DNA of 64,000 nt from assembly GCA_030247855.1 (NCBI GenBank), contig JAPDRN010000047.1, positions 169,143 through 233,142 on the forward strand, read 5' to 3'. Source of the stretch: Knufia peltigerae. Taxonomy: Eukaryota; Ascomycota; Eurotiomycetes; Chaetothyriales; Trichomeriaceae. Each line of letters opens with the position of its first letter. Within the stretch, counting starts at the first letter, position 1. Of this stretch, positions 33,023 through 44,700 are shown one piece after another. A program made the position numbers and the translations under genes. The notes under the pieces were generated by a model, which was not told the DNA's origin, ran no database searches, and worked only from the letters and a program-made list of their open reading frames with translations.

Positions 33023-34123
33023 ATGGTCGATTCTCGCCTGTTTAAGCCCATGAGGATTGGGAATCTTGAGATCCAACATCGTATTGTGATGCCGGGTGTT
33101 AGCCGAATGCGAGCCACCGTCGATCATGTACCGACAGATATGATGATGGAATACTACACTCAAAGAGCTGCCGTCCCCGGAACTCTCATTATTGCAGAGG
33201 CCAACATTCTCTCAGCCGAGCACAGCGGATACACAAATGCTCCCGGTATCTGGAAGCCCGAACAGATTACGGCCTGGAAAAAAATCACCGACGCCGTTCA
33301 CCAAAGGGGCTGCTTCATGTTTATGCAGGTGATGGCAATGGGTCGTATGGCTGACCCATCCGAGGCCGAGAAAGAAGGATTCACTATTGTTGGAGCCAGC
33401 GCGATCCCGTTCATGGAAGGCGCAACTGTTCCCCAAGTCATGACTGTCGAAGATATCAAGCGAACCATTGGGCAATTTCACCAAGCAGCAAAGAATGCCA
33501 TGTCAGCGGGGTTTGATGGTATTGAACTTCTGGCTGGCAATGGAATGCTAGTTGAGCAGTTCCTTCAGGATGTCACCAACCACCGAAATGATGAATACGG
33601 CGGTAGTGTTGAAAATCGGTCTCGATTTGCTGTCGAAGCCCTCCAAGCTATGGTGGATGCTGTTGGTCCAAAGCGAGTCGCTGTGCGCCTGAGTCCCTGG
33701 AGTCAGTTTCTCGGCATGGGCATGGAAGATCCCGTTCCGCAGTACTGTGATCTCGTCAGCAAAGTCGATCAGATGGATCTGGCCTACCTGCACGTTATCG
33801 AGTCGCGCGTCAAAGGTGGCGACGATGTCGTAAGTTCGGACAAACTTGACTTTGTTCATCAGCGATGGAATGGACCCGTGCTGGTCGCTGGTGGGTATAA
33901 CGGTGACTTGGCACGTAAGCTTCTGGACGAAGACTATCCAGCTCGGGATTTTGCCGTCTCTTTCGGCCGCCATTTCATCGCAAATCCCGATCTAGTATTT
34001 CGGATCAAGGAAAACTTACCTCTGAATCATCCATATGACAGGAACTACTTCTACACGCACGAAACGAAAGGGTACCTTGATTATCCTTTTACCAAAAAGT
34101 ATCTGGCCACGGTTAAGAACTAG
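33023..34123 (+). CDS. Old Yellow Enzyme-family flavoprotein with altered active site
   Basis: The ATG at 33023 gives 366 residues in an FMN-binding TIM barrel; the frame has no earlier ATG. Family landmarks remain: DEYGGSVENRSRF, RVAVRLSPW and the phosphate-binding FGRHFIANPDL. The catalytic segment EI(H)xxNG(Y) reads ELLAGNGM, so His is Leu170 and the proton-donor Tyr is Met175, while Asn173 is kept. The LQLWHLGR segment reads MQVMAMGR, so Trp and His are also replaced. The Thr near the flavin (M-P-x-x-T) is Ser. The flavin probably still binds, but normal ene-reduction is doubtful. It could catalyse an isomerisation or a different redox step. It lies between two copies of the ~72-bp repeat, next to a GST gene. 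Confidence 0.9.
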   Translation: MVDSRLFKPMRIGNLEIQHRIVMPGVSRMRATVDHVPTDMMMEYYTQRAAVPGTLIIAEANILSAEHSGYTNAPGIWKPEQITAWKKITDAVHQRGCFMFMQVMAMGRMADPSEAEKEGFTIVGASAIPFMEGATVPQVMTVEDIKRTIGQFHQAAKNAMSAGFDGIELLAGNGMLVEQFLQDVTNHRNDEYGGSVENRSRFAVEALQAMVDAVGPKRVAVRLSPWSQFLGMGMEDPVPQYCDLVSKVDQMDLAYLHVIESRVKGGDDVVSSDKLDFVHQRWNGPVLVAGGYNGDLARKLLDEDYPARDFAVSFGRHFIANPDLVFRIKENLPLNHPYDRNYFYTHETKGYLDYPFTKKYLATVKN

Positions 34124-34584
34124 CGGGCCTCCCACGCCGCTGTAGACAGTTGACCTACAAATTTAGAATACACTTGAGAGGATGAATACGCTACATATCT
34201 GGAATGGTTCTATCTTAGTTTGAGATAGATCTCTATTCATTCTAGCTGAGGATGGATTTATGAATCCTATTTGTGGGGACCTGTTTCCAGGAGCGGATCG
34301 AAGCCATACACTGCAGTGTCGAGAGCAACAAACTCAAGATGAGGAGCTAATACTGTATGCTCCAAAAGATCAAGCCCGTAGAACTCCATCCTCATGCTGT
34401 ATCGGTAGCATTATAGATGTTTTTGACAGCACTAGCCTTTCCTGCCCGTATTGCCAATCCGGTCTCTATTCCGTTTAGGCGACCAGGTATGAAGTACTAG
34501 AAAACTCTTAGACTTCATGCTACACGGGTTTTGCCATAATGTTGTATACGATCAATCGGCGCATCCACACGCCAACTCCAAGAT
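34124..34584. other. Convergent spacer
   Basis: Lies between the 3' ends of the OYE-like and GST genes. Nothing recognised. Confidence 0.4.
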
Positions 34585-35389
34585 TCATAGGCCACGTTTC
34601 CCAAGAGCTCGTCTGTCTTGTTCCATTCCCTCCAGAATCCAAGTAGTATTATGCTGTGCGTATGCTTCGAGAGCTTTGGGGTCATTACTCTTGACTGCCA
34701 AGGGTTTGGGCACATGAAAACCTCTTTGTATACCAGGCCTTTCGCTCATCATAGATTCCCATCTCTTCAGACTCGGAAAGTCGTCCATGTCGACCTCCAC
34801 ATATTTTCCATAAATCACCCACGACAATGCCGCGACGTCCGCGATGGACACATGATCGCCGACTAGGAATCCAGAGATTGACTTTTCGAGTTGTGTGTCG
34901 AGTACCTTGTAGAGACGCTTCGTTTCTGTGACGTACCTGTCGATCGCGTACGGGATTTTGGTGGGCGCATAACGCAAGAAGTGTGCCGCTTGTCCTTGCA
35001 TCGGCCCGATACCTGGTACAAGAGGTGTCAGCAAAGTTTCAAGAATGAACTTCCAGCGTAGCCTCACCTCCGTGCTGAAAGAACAACCAGCTCTTACACT
35101 CCCAATACTCTGCAGTTCCTGGCGGGAACGACAACTTGTACTCGCAATCATAACGTTCAGTCAAATATTGTAAGATGCTTTCACCTTCGAAGATCCTAAT
35201 CTGCTTGCCGTCCTCGAGTGTGTCGACTATTGCAGGAATCCGGCCATTGGGATTGATCTCGAGAAACCAGGGCTCTTTCTGCCGGCGACTACTTATGTCG
35301 ATGTGTTCCACGTCGTAAGGAAGCCCTAATTCTTCCAAAGCCATGCTCACTTTGATCCCATTCGGAGTAGAGTCGGTGTAGAGTTTCAT
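34585..35389 (-). CDS. Glutathione S-transferase, Ure2-like class
   Basis: Two exons, 35068-35389 and 34585-35012, joined over a 55-nt intron (GTGAGG...ACCAG), encode 249 residues. The thioredoxin-like N-terminal domain begins MKLYTDSTPNGIKVSMALEE. It includes the glutathione-binding cis-Pro segment INPNGRIPAIVD and the FEGESILQYL block. The all-helical C-terminal domain has the N-capping SISGFLVGDHVSIADVA motif. In Ure2-like fungal GSTs, an Asn in the T-P-N-G segment (seen here) replaces the catalytic Tyr or Ser. The enzyme should conjugate glutathione to electrophiles in the cytosol or reduce peroxides. It converges on the OYE-like gene, which supports a shared detoxification role. Confidence 0.92.
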
Positions 35390-36825
35390 TTTCGCTGTAG
35401 GCGTTGATCTTTGAATCTTAGGCAGCTATCAATATCTCAGGCTCAACGGACACTTATGAGCCAGAGCTTTACTGGCGCCGCTCGGCTGTTCGCTACTTGG
35501 CTCGCGGTTCGAATGTATTTATCTCTCTCGATTTTATTCTTTGCGCATATCCCAAAGTAGGGACCAACAGAACCTAGTCACAAACCTATGTATACTTTCC
35601 ACAGAGTCCAAGCGTCAGGCCTGAAGTGATGCGTGGTGATGCATATGAGAAGACAAAGTGGAGTGACACCCGCGAAGGCCGACATCGTCAGAACTTGTAC
35701 ATGATCATTTTCGGCAAGATCTAACAATTAGCCGAACATGGCAAAGGCCAAAAGCTTCTTGAACTTCAGCAGAGGATGGAAAATGAGACAATCCCCGACT
35801 GGAGCACACTAAAGTAACATGCAGCTCGAACAGTCGCTGCATGAGTGCCATGACGGTGAACAGTGTTCGGAACTTAGCTATACCACCACAGGAGAACTGC
35901 AAAGTTCATTCGGAGCAGACGATGCGGATTGTACAAGGTCTAGAGCTGCAGGGTGCTTTGTCATCGCCACTGACCGCATGTTCGTATTCCCACTTTGACT
36001 TCACTGTCACCACCCCCCTTGCTGCGCAACGCCAGTATGCCGTTACCCCAACGAAGACTTGAAGACGGTCACGATTATAGAATCGAATGTCAAGCGCCCA
36101 AGCTTCGATGAGCGTCCTCTGCCGTAAGTGGCTCGGGGTAGTGAGTGAAAAAGGAAATGTCTTCTACTTTCAGTTTCAGGCGGATAGTGGCTCGAAATGA
36201 CTGAGACTGGAGCTTGGTTTTCGTTCTTTGTCTCGGCTGAACTACCTGATGGTGGAGACGGGCATAGAATTTCTGATCTGCAGAGCCCATGGATCGGACA
36301 AGACCATGCCCTCTGCGACTAGGATTGGGTGGTGCGAGTACTGGACATTGGACAATTCGCAATTGATTGTCCTGTAGGAAAGGGTAGGGGAAAATGACTG
36401 CACGAGTTATGATTTTCATTTTAAGATGGCATGCGTTTAGGTATATCTATATAGCGGCCAGCCTCTCTTTCACTTGTAGTTAGTCAATTAATTCTTTTCG
36501 CGCCGCTACAACCACACAGTGAGCGTCCCTCATGTGACTTTAGTCACGTGGTGAGCGCGGAGGCTGTGTGCTTAGTCAGCTCCATCACTGCCTCGTGACT
36601 CTTCACATTCTACGATCATCAATTGAGCGAAGCGCCAGGCACACACAGCCTCCCTCGTCGCACAAATTCGTCTTTCATCCAGGATGAACTTCTCACTTAT
36701 GCAAGGTCTGCTAAAGTCCGTGCCCACGACTCGACAGGTCTATTGCCTCGGGCAAGACCAGTACTGACCTACGACAGCGCTGAGCACTTGTTATTATGAG
36801 GCTGGCGTGATCGTTAGCCATAGCC
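35390..36825. other. Long intergenic region with a second repeat copy
   Basis: Holds the GST promoter and the promoter of the zinc-finger-like gene, with the dispersed repeat at 36448-36518. Just after it, an imperfect palindrome ATGTGAC-TTTA-GTCACGT lies at about 36533-36550. No supported gene. Confidence 0.45.
36448..36518 (+). repeat. Copy 2 of the ~72-bp dispersed repeat
   Basis: Same orientation and nearly the same sequence as 32200-32271. The flanking AGGTCACAT tandem of copy 1 is absent here. Confidence 0.9.
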
Positions 36826-37845
36826 ATGGCGCTCGTTCCCGATCTCGTGGATTTACCTCCACCTCCAGAACCCATCACGCCTCGACAGGCCATTGATGAC
36901 CTTTTGCTTATCATGACTAGAATTCGCCATAAGCTGAGAACGATGATCGACTGGTACATCTATCCGGATATCGTCCCGAATGAAATTCAAGCGTACGATC
37001 CTCGACTCCTGATCCTGCGAGCCCGCCTGGAATCCCTGGCTTCCCTGTCTTATGAACACTTGCCATACATCACAGACGAGGCCGACGCTAGATCTGGATA
37101 CTATCTAGGTCTGGCGGTCGATCAGATGCTCAACTCCGTGCTTGGGATTCAAAAGATTTTCAATAACCATTACGACCGGGATCTCGATGACAAACGGCCT
37201 TTTGCTGCCATATGGGAAACCCTGGACTACCGTTCTCTCCAGCTCAAGGAGATGTCCAAGCTTGCGCCCAGCAACCCACGGCGATTGCGGCCAGAAGACC
37301 TACGACCGAACGAATTGGGACAGTTCTGCCGTGGGGCTCTACAGATCAGCAACAAGAGGGACAAGGGGCGCATTTCTTTTGTCGAGAGAAAGGATCTTTC
37401 CGAAGAGAATCGACAGAAATTGAAGGCTTTCGGCGGAGCATTCCTCAACTGGCAATGCCCCGAATGCTCGTTCAAAGTCAGATATCATGTCGCGAGTAGC
37501 GCAACCTCCAACATTCACAGCACTGATGAGGTTCGCGAGCACAGTGGAGTGAAAGTTCAATACCGCAGCTCCTTTTTGGCAAAGTGCCACTTGTACCTGC
37601 CGTTGTCAGATAAAAAGGCTGCTTTACCTTCAGCGATCAAATATGGCTGCGTCTTCTGTTTCGCTTACGGGAAGGGACTGGACCGAGACAAGTCGGCATT
37701 CAGCAATCCGCAGGCTTTTGCCGAACACCTCGAGCACAAACATAGGAAGGCCCTTCCTCCCGCCTTGATGCTGCACCGATACGACGTCGCTGTTGGAGGC
37801 AGAACAGAAGATCCGAAGAAAAGGTGGGACCTCAACCTCGTCTGA
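36826..37845 (+). CDS. Hypothetical zinc-finger-like protein
   Basis: This intronless gene encodes 339 residues. The N-terminal two thirds is helical, without known motifs. The C-terminal third has a Cys pair in WQCPECSFKVRYH. A second Cys pair follows in YGCVFCFAYG, then FAEHLEHKHRK, which together look like a degenerate C2H2-type zinc finger. I recall similar orphan proteins in Eurotiomycete genomes, but none with a known role. DNA or protein binding is inference. Codon use and the absence of stops over 1 kb support it as a real gene. Confidence 0.75.
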   Translation: MALVPDLVDLPPPPEPITPRQAIDDLLLIMTRIRHKLRTMIDWYIYPDIVPNEIQAYDPRLLILRARLESLASLSYEHLPYITDEADARSGYYLGLAVDQMLNSVLGIQKIFNNHYDRDLDDKRPFAAIWETLDYRSLQLKEMSKLAPSNPRRLRPEDLRPNELGQFCRGALQISNKRDKGRISFVERKDLSEENRQKLKAFGGAFLNWQCPECSFKVRYHVASSATSNIHSTDEVREHSGVKVQYRSSFLAKCHLYLPLSDKKAALPSAIKYGCVFCFAYGKGLDRDKSAFSNPQAFAEHLEHKHRKALPPALMLHRYDVAVGGRTEDPKKRWDLNLV

Positions 37846-38517
37846 AGTGCATGAGGCAGGCGTCCAGGTCAAGGGATGAGTTCCCGATCCTTTTAATGAC
37901 AAGTATCCGGCTTCGTTATGGGTTTTTGTTTTGAACCAAGCATTTTTTCCGTCACTTTCCTATCGATGTGTTGATGTGAAGACGACCAGTAAATGAACAC
38001 AGAAATGACAATGAAAGGAACCAGCTCTTTGTTTTGGGTTGAGTTATGATGATACACATCAATGTCAGCGAGAGCACATTTGTGCCATTTATTTCGTGAG
38101 GTATTCGATATGTGATTTCGCCACGGCAATGAATTTAATCTATTCTTCTAAAATCAGACCAGAGATCCATTATTTTGAGGAGAAATGTCTGATAGCCGAC
38201 TTGTTGATCGTGACCCTCGGCATTATGCCGTGACTCCAAATATTTGTATATATATTTGCTCCGGATTTCCACGCTTTCGACTCCGGTGTCGGTGAGGGGA
38301 ATCCGACTCGTTTGTACAACATCAAATCAGATATACTATCCAGCAGTTCTCGTAGAACGAACTCACGAAGAGTCAACCAGCCGGTGGAAAGCATAGAGGC
38401 TCATATACTCATTCCCCGCTGTAGGGACTAGACCACCACTCTTGTCATATGGTCGAATGATATTTCAGTAACGACGCAGAAGATAGCGAGGCAGATTTGG
38501 GAGGGACATCCACAATC
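37846..38517. other. Intergenic region
   Basis: AT-rich, without recognisable features. It should contain the CoA-transferase promoter. Confidence 0.4.
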
Positions 38518-39975
38518 ATGGCGCTCAACACATCAAGTCGAGCTGCTGCGACTCGTATCAAGGACGTCTTCGTCCCAGGACTGTTGGCGCATCCCCTACG
38601 GCGGCAAAGTGCGTTGTCAAACGCCTCTGCATCGAGGTCAACCAAGCTACCGACCTCATTACAACTGTCAGCATGCTCGAGTAGTCTGCCTTTACGACAT
38701 GCACAAGCCCGACGAAGAAGATATATGAGCAGTTGTTCTGCCCGCCCATCCCCCGCATCGTCAGATGATTCTTTCACCTACAACTCTCCCTCGAACAGAC
38801 CGCTGGAAGGCATCACCATCGTCGCGCTCGAGCAAGTTATATCCATGCCTCTCGCCACGCGACACCTCGCCGACCTGGGGGCACGTGTGATCAAGATCGA
38901 ACGGCCCGGCAGCGGTGATTTTGTGCGTCATCACGACTCTCGTGTCCGCGGTAAGCTATGCAGCCACTTCGTATGGACGAACCGCAACAAGGAGTCGTTA
39001 GCCTTGGACATCAAGAACGAGCGAGACATGGGGATCCTCAAGAAGCTCGTCTGCGAGAAGGCCGACGTGTTTGTACAGAACCTCCGACCTGGCGATGCCG
39101 AGAAAATGGGCCTGGGCTACGAGGCCCTCAAGACGGCGATGAATGAGTACGACCCAGAACGCCGGCGCGGTGACGCGTTGATATACGCATCAGTCAGCGG
39201 GTACGGGTCCGACGGGCCCTACGCGCACAAGAAGGCCTACGACCTGCTGATTCAAGCCGAGGCTGGGGTGCTGAGTATCACGGGCACGGAGGGTGACGAC
39301 GGTATGGCCAAGGTGGGCTGTTCGATTGCCGACATCGCGGCGGGCATGTATGCGTACTCCAACATTCTAGGTGCCATCATCCAGCGGCAGAAGACCGGCA
39401 AGGGCTGTGAATTGGACATATCGATGCTCGAGTCGCTGGTCGAGTGGATGAGTTTCCCGATGTACTACGCGCACGAAGGTCAAGCGGGCCCCAAACGTGC
39501 GGGCGCAAGTCACGCGAGTATCTACCCTTACGGACCCTTTTCGACCGGGGGCGGTGGCAAGGTCATGCTTGGTGTACAGAATGAGAGGGAATGGAATATA
39601 CTCGCCACGAAGGTGCTGCAGCGCGATGATCTGGTCCAGAACCCCAAGTTCAGCAACACGGCGTCGAGGAGTGAAAATCGAGCCGAGCTGGAAGCGGTGA
39701 TTAGTGGAATCTTCGGCCAGTGGAATGCGGACGAGGTGACGAGAAGGCTTGAAGCGGCCGGAATCGCGAATGCGAAGGTGAACGATATGCAGGGTGTTTG
39801 GGAGCATCCACAACTCGAGGCACGGAGGAGATGGAGAGACGTTGACACAGAGGTTGGGAAGATCAAGGCCTTGATGGCGCCGGGCATGAACGCCGATGTT
39901 GATGCGAGGATGGACAAGGTGCCGGCGGTTGGGGAGCATAATGAGGGTATCTTGAAGGAGCTGGGAATGTCGTGA
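38518..39975 (+). CDS. Class III (CaiB/BaiF) CoA-transferase, mitochondrial
   Basis: The ATG at 38518 opens a 485-residue intronless frame. The first ~80 residues are Ser/Arg/Ala-rich with few acidics and include ARRRRYMSS, a typical mitochondrial presequence. The CoA-transferase domain follows (PLEGITIVALEQVISMPLATRHLADLGA). The catalytic Asp is Asp242 in KKAYDLLIQAEAG, and the adjacent GDDGMAKVG and GKGCELDISMLESL match the family. The closest characterised type by motif is succinyl-CoA:glutarate or related dicarboxyl-CoA transferase; formyl-CoA transferases are similar in layout. The acid used cannot be read from the sequence. The enzyme probably moves CoA between dicarboxylic acids in the matrix. 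Confidence 0.9.
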   Translation: MALNTSSRAAATRIKDVFVPGLLAHPLRRQSALSNASASRSTKLPTSLQLSACSSSLPLRHAQARRRRYMSSCSARPSPASSDDSFTYNSPSNRPLEGITIVALEQVISMPLATRHLADLGARVIKIERPGSGDFVRHHDSRVRGKLCSHFVWTNRNKESLALDIKNERDMGILKKLVCEKADVFVQNLRPGDAEKMGLGYEALKTAMNEYDPERRRGDALIYASVSGYGSDGPYAHKKAYDLLIQAEAGVLSITGTEGDDGMAKVGCSIADIAAGMYAYSNILGAIIQRQKTGKGCELDISMLESLVEWMSFPMYYAHEGQAGPKRAGASHASIYPYGPFSTGGGGKVMLGVQNEREWNILATKVLQRDDLVQNPKFSNTASRSENRAELEAVISGIFGQWNADEVTRRLEAAGIANAKVNDMQGVWEHPQLEARRRWRDVDTEVGKIKALMAPGMNADVDARMDKVPAVGEHNEGILKELGMS

Positions 39976-41777
39976 GCAGCACGAAGTAGTCAGTTGCGTT
40001 CGCGCAATCTCCAGAAGCAAGGAAATAAGTAGGTACTACCTGGTGACCATAGAGAATGCACCCCGGTGCTTCTTCCTACTGTACAATGGATGGCCAGCTC
40101 GATCGAAACTTCCTTGCTTGTACTTCGTTTTTTCCGGACAACACAACAACATGTCTTGTGGTTAGCTTCAGCTTCAGGGATTTTCCTCATCAAAGTGGAC
40201 ATTGAGTGCCTTGAAGTGTGAAGTCGCTGCTGCTGCTGGCAAAATTCGAGATACCGCTGCCAACTTCTCTTGAGTCTTACGTGGACATGGACGAGTCGGC
40301 GAGCACCAATAAATCGAGGAAGGTGATCCCATTGTCTCTGCAATACGACTTTATAATCGTGTGATGACGAATACATCCATAAACAATTGAGATTGTCGAG
40401 TCTTGAGAATGAGCTGCATTACGCCAATGATGTGTGCAATGAGCGCCATGCAAAAGAAGCCTGCGAAAAACAATATTGACGACTTTCTCGCTTGAGTGAC
40501 CGTGATCTCGACGCCGCAAGAATAGCCAGCCAGTCAAATGCAAGAACCGGGGGTTTTCAATAAGAATGCCATCTAGGGTGACAATATCCATTCCAGGATT
40601 TCACCGGCGGCAGCGAAAAGCGTATGCGAGGCCGTTTGTTTCAGAGGACGATAAAAAGGCATGTCAACAGGCAAAGGATTGAAATTGCAGGGGTCACCAC
40701 AAGTCAGTCTGACACCACTACCGAGTTCTACGAGAACTAACAAACAAGTATGATCTTTGTCAGCAGCAGAGGAGGGACTCGTCGGCACTATCAATCTGTA
40801 TGTGCGAATATCCCAGATGTCCACTTGGTCGTCGGCAACAATGACCACCTATCTTCACTCTACCGGTACAATGGCGAGGATGCTATCAGCAACACCTGGT
40901 CCGTGTGCCTCTCTCCCTGTCCGATTATTCTCTACTACCCCCTCCAGTCGGGGGTGTCAGACTTCTGCCCTGTCGGAAGATTTCAAGCCCATCTTAAGCT
41001 GCGACAGGGCGCCACGCGAGGCGCTAAAGAGAATCTGAAGCACGCCAGTCGGTCATCCCTCGCAAGCGTCCGGGCCCATGAGTGGTTGTTTCAACGTCCC
41101 CTACTCCATGTCTCCATTGTGGTCCCCATGCCGTCTGTTTCCACGAAGAAAGACTCTGGCAGGCCAACAAGTGGTTGACTCGACGGACTTCAGTTGTTGG
41201 CCATGGGTTCCTTGTATCTCATGCTACCTTTTGGCTTTTTTCCAACGAATGCCTGTTCTGACAGTGGGAATAAACCCGACCATGATTTGCTTGACCATGG
41301 ATGCCTCGGGTTCTCGTGGCCACTGAGAATCTAATATCCCAGCAGAACCTCATTCCATATTCCATGCAAGTTATGGCAGGAAACCACTACGGGTACAGTA
41401 TCCTTCTTATCGAGGCACAAGCCCCGGTTTTCGCTAAGCACAAAGTTGCATCTGGCCACCTCCGCCGACTTACTTTGTTGCAATCTTTGCTTCGGACTTG
41501 GCTCGTTCTTCCCATCTCTGACAATCCCCCTCCCTTCTCCGTCTCGCGCGCAAGACGTACAGTAAGTGGCGTCCAGAAAGCTGTGTGACAGTTTGGCTTG
41601 CCTTGCTCCGGCACGTATGTCAATTCTGTGACGGGTTCCACGCTCACTGTGCGCGCAGACAGCTCTCAGCCGTTCTCGTCATCGACCTGCCCTTCCTGTC
41701 ACTCATTTGTCAACCACTGGTTCTGCTTGTCATCCTCTTCCCGCCTGGCTGGTCCAGCTTTGTTTTGAAAGAAGAAA
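39976..41777. other. Long intergenic region
   Basis: No supported gene in 1.8 kb. The right part (41.4-41.77 kb) is pyrimidine-rich and likely the promoter and leader of the disordered-protein gene. Minus-strand open frames around 40.0-40.85 kb have no recognisable domain. Confidence 0.4.
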
Positions 41778-44700
41778 ATGTTGACTCGATGGTATTCTCT
41801 TCGACATCGAGAAACACCTCCGCAACAAAACACTTCAGATCCCCGAACGCTCGCAAGGCCGTCCGATTTTGACTTTGCTTTCCCCGAGACAACGGCTACC
41901 ACAACTGTTCTGAGTCCCACCGGCAAGACTGTGCTGAGCGCACGACCTGTCCCTCACCGTCCTACGACATCCGGCGGTCCTACCGGGAAGAGAAAACCAC
42001 GAACTGACGCTCCGCCGCTGAGACCGCGAACCTCGGAGAATCACAATCACTCGAAGGATGCTCATGCCGATGTCCGAAACCAAGATCCCTCGATAGGCCT
42101 TGCTTTCGGTAGCCCAACTCACCCTCCCGCGAACTTCAACATGGCGGAGGAAAACAACCGCAATAACGATCATGAATATTCCGCCCTGCAGCGCTTTATA
42201 CGTGCTGACCGCTCGCTTCAAATGCAGAGCAAGAAATGGAAGAAGATTGGCACCTTGTTCAAGTCGCGCCAAATCGCTCTCAGGAGGGAAGAAATTCCGT
42301 CTGGGCCAACGATAGGACTTCCGACCGGGTTCACCGTGCTGGACAAGAGCCCTACAAGTCAAAGCGTGGAATTTGCAGAGCATAAACTACAGCCGATCGG
42401 GGAGGTAGGGAAGTCTTATCAGCAGCAGCAGGCCCCGGTGCCGCCGAACGAGAACGATCCGGGCTGTGCTTACAAAAAGTCTTCTTTGGAAAGGTCCCAT
42501 CACCACAAGTCTGACGACGATGCGATCTCTCGACCTTCTACCGCGACCGACGCCAGCTTATGGAGTGAACCGGACTCGCGGCCGCCCCTTCCGAAACTTG
42601 AGCTCGACATACCGACTCCTCCTCTCGACCGCTATAGTGTAATGTTTCGCAACCTCCCAGCCGCAACACGATCGTCGTCGCTTCTCGCAAGGCGCAGTAG
42701 AACCCTAGAAAGTCTGAGGTCTTCTGATGACACCCGACCAGGTACCAGGGCCGGCGAAGAGGAAGGTTGTTTGAAGACATACTACGACCCTGAAACGCCT
42801 CTTATGCCTCCGCAGCGCCTCGACAGCCCGACAAACCGGTCCCCTGCTGCGAGCAAATACTCTTTGTTCCCAAACACATCTCCGGCGCCTAGCAAGATCC
42901 AGGCTCGGGTCATGGATGATGGCCACCACCAGTTGAAACGAACCGCGAGCTCACCGGCACGGTTAACGCCCATGAAGGATCGCTTTTTGGTCGCCAAACC
43001 GGAGCCCTTGAACCCGAAGAGGATCGAGGTGAATGAACAGCTGATCAGTAGCCCCGAGGACAACACCGCCTCGACCGATCGTTCGGCGCCTTGGAGTGCA
43101 GCTCACTCGTTCCAATCGTCCATCTCGTCCGTCGCGACCGGTGAAGAGATATTCTTCGACATCAAGTCATTCCGAGACTCAAAGGGAGTAGAAGACGGGC
43201 ATTTTGTCATGACGAGACCGGACTCGGTCGCAGTAGAATTAGCACGGACAAGGTCCAAGAAGGTCGCAGGGGCGAGTAACCTCCGAGAGGCCAAATCAGC
43301 TGCACGACCTGACCAACAAGAAACGGTGGTCGAGCAGGAGGAGCCACGGACACCGATACCACCACCCCCGGCACCATTGTCTGAGATGACATCCGCAGCA
43401 ACGACAAAGCACACGTCGGTCAACACGGCATATTTCGACGAAGCCATCGCCGCAGTCGAGAGGCTCACTTCACCCACGTCTATGAGTCAGGAGAAGCTAC
43501 CACCCATCACGTTTACCGTGCCGACACTCACGATTCCACCACCACCACCTCCTCCTCCTCCTCCTCAGCCTGAGGAGTCCCCGGCCCAGCCATACAACTC
43601 GTCTAGTAGACCTTCAGACTCTGGCGTCATCAATCGCACGATGAGCAAAACACGAGAAGATATTGGCCTGCTGATACCATCTCCTGTCGCCGAAGTCAAA
43701 GAAGACCTCTCTCCCAAATCCGACGCCACAATCACAAAACCGCCTTCTCTCGCGTCGTCAGCGTCAGTGGTGTCAACAAACTCTACTTCGAAACTTTCGT
43801 CAAAACCCAAACCCGTTCAGATCCTCTCGCCTCGCGTCGTAGCCATCAGACGCGTTGACAAACCTATTGACGATTCACCAACCATCCCACAGGGGCCACC
43901 GAGTCCGCCGCGACGAGCTCCTGTTGCCCTCAAACCTCAAACAACCGCACATGCACCACCACGACTCGCCACTGGTCCCGCGGACGATAAACCTCCTCCC
44001 GTCCCTCGAAAGGATTCCAAGTTCATTCCTCTGTCGAAATACGCGACCAAAAGCACCGTGACCAAGATCGAACAAGCGGGCATAAAACCCACACGACCGG
44101 GTCGGTCTAACACTGACTCACTATCCCAATCACACACCTCGTCGACCAGTAACAGTCCGCTTCCCGCCCGTTCCGCCTCGACTCTGGTGCGTGGTTCCCG
44201 ATCCACGACACTTCCGTCTTCGTTACAAGGGTTGGAAAAGACGGTGCCACCGGCATCCAGACCCAAACCGAACCCGATGGCCATGAACCCGCCGACGTCG
44301 ACGAGCCACACCGCAGCCCCTGAAGTGGCAGTCGCCCGGACCGTGTCGTTGTCTCGAAAACAGAGCGCGAGGGTCAACGTGACGGGACCGAGACTTGCCG
44401 CTCGTCGAACCGAAGCTGCGGTGCAGGCGCAAATGTCGAAAGTGTCGAAACCCTCATCGACATCGTCGACATCCCCATCATCAATAGCCGCGACCGTGGG
44501 ATCCAGCCTGGAGCGCTCCGGGAGTAAATCCGGGATGGGCATCCTGGGCCACCGCCGCAGACAAAGCGGGTCCAAGTCATCGCAGTCGCAGTCGACAAGA
44601 GACCGGATCAAGATCATCAAGCGCGAACCGGACTCGAAAAAGGTCAGGGACGCCGAAAAACAAATGGTCAAGGAGGCCAAAAAGTGGGAGATTCTGGAAC

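Noticed and set aside
35500..35530. Possible tRNA B-box (GGTTCGAAT)
   Set aside because: No matching acceptor stem, anticodon arm or A-box was found around it.
40573..40848. Minus-strand frame in the 40-41.7 kb spacer
   Set aside because: No family resemblance and no adjoining exons could be built.
43937..44680. A 247-codon minus-strand frame inside the disordered-protein gene
   Set aside because: It is an antisense shadow of GC-rich Ser/Pro codons, with no family resemblance.
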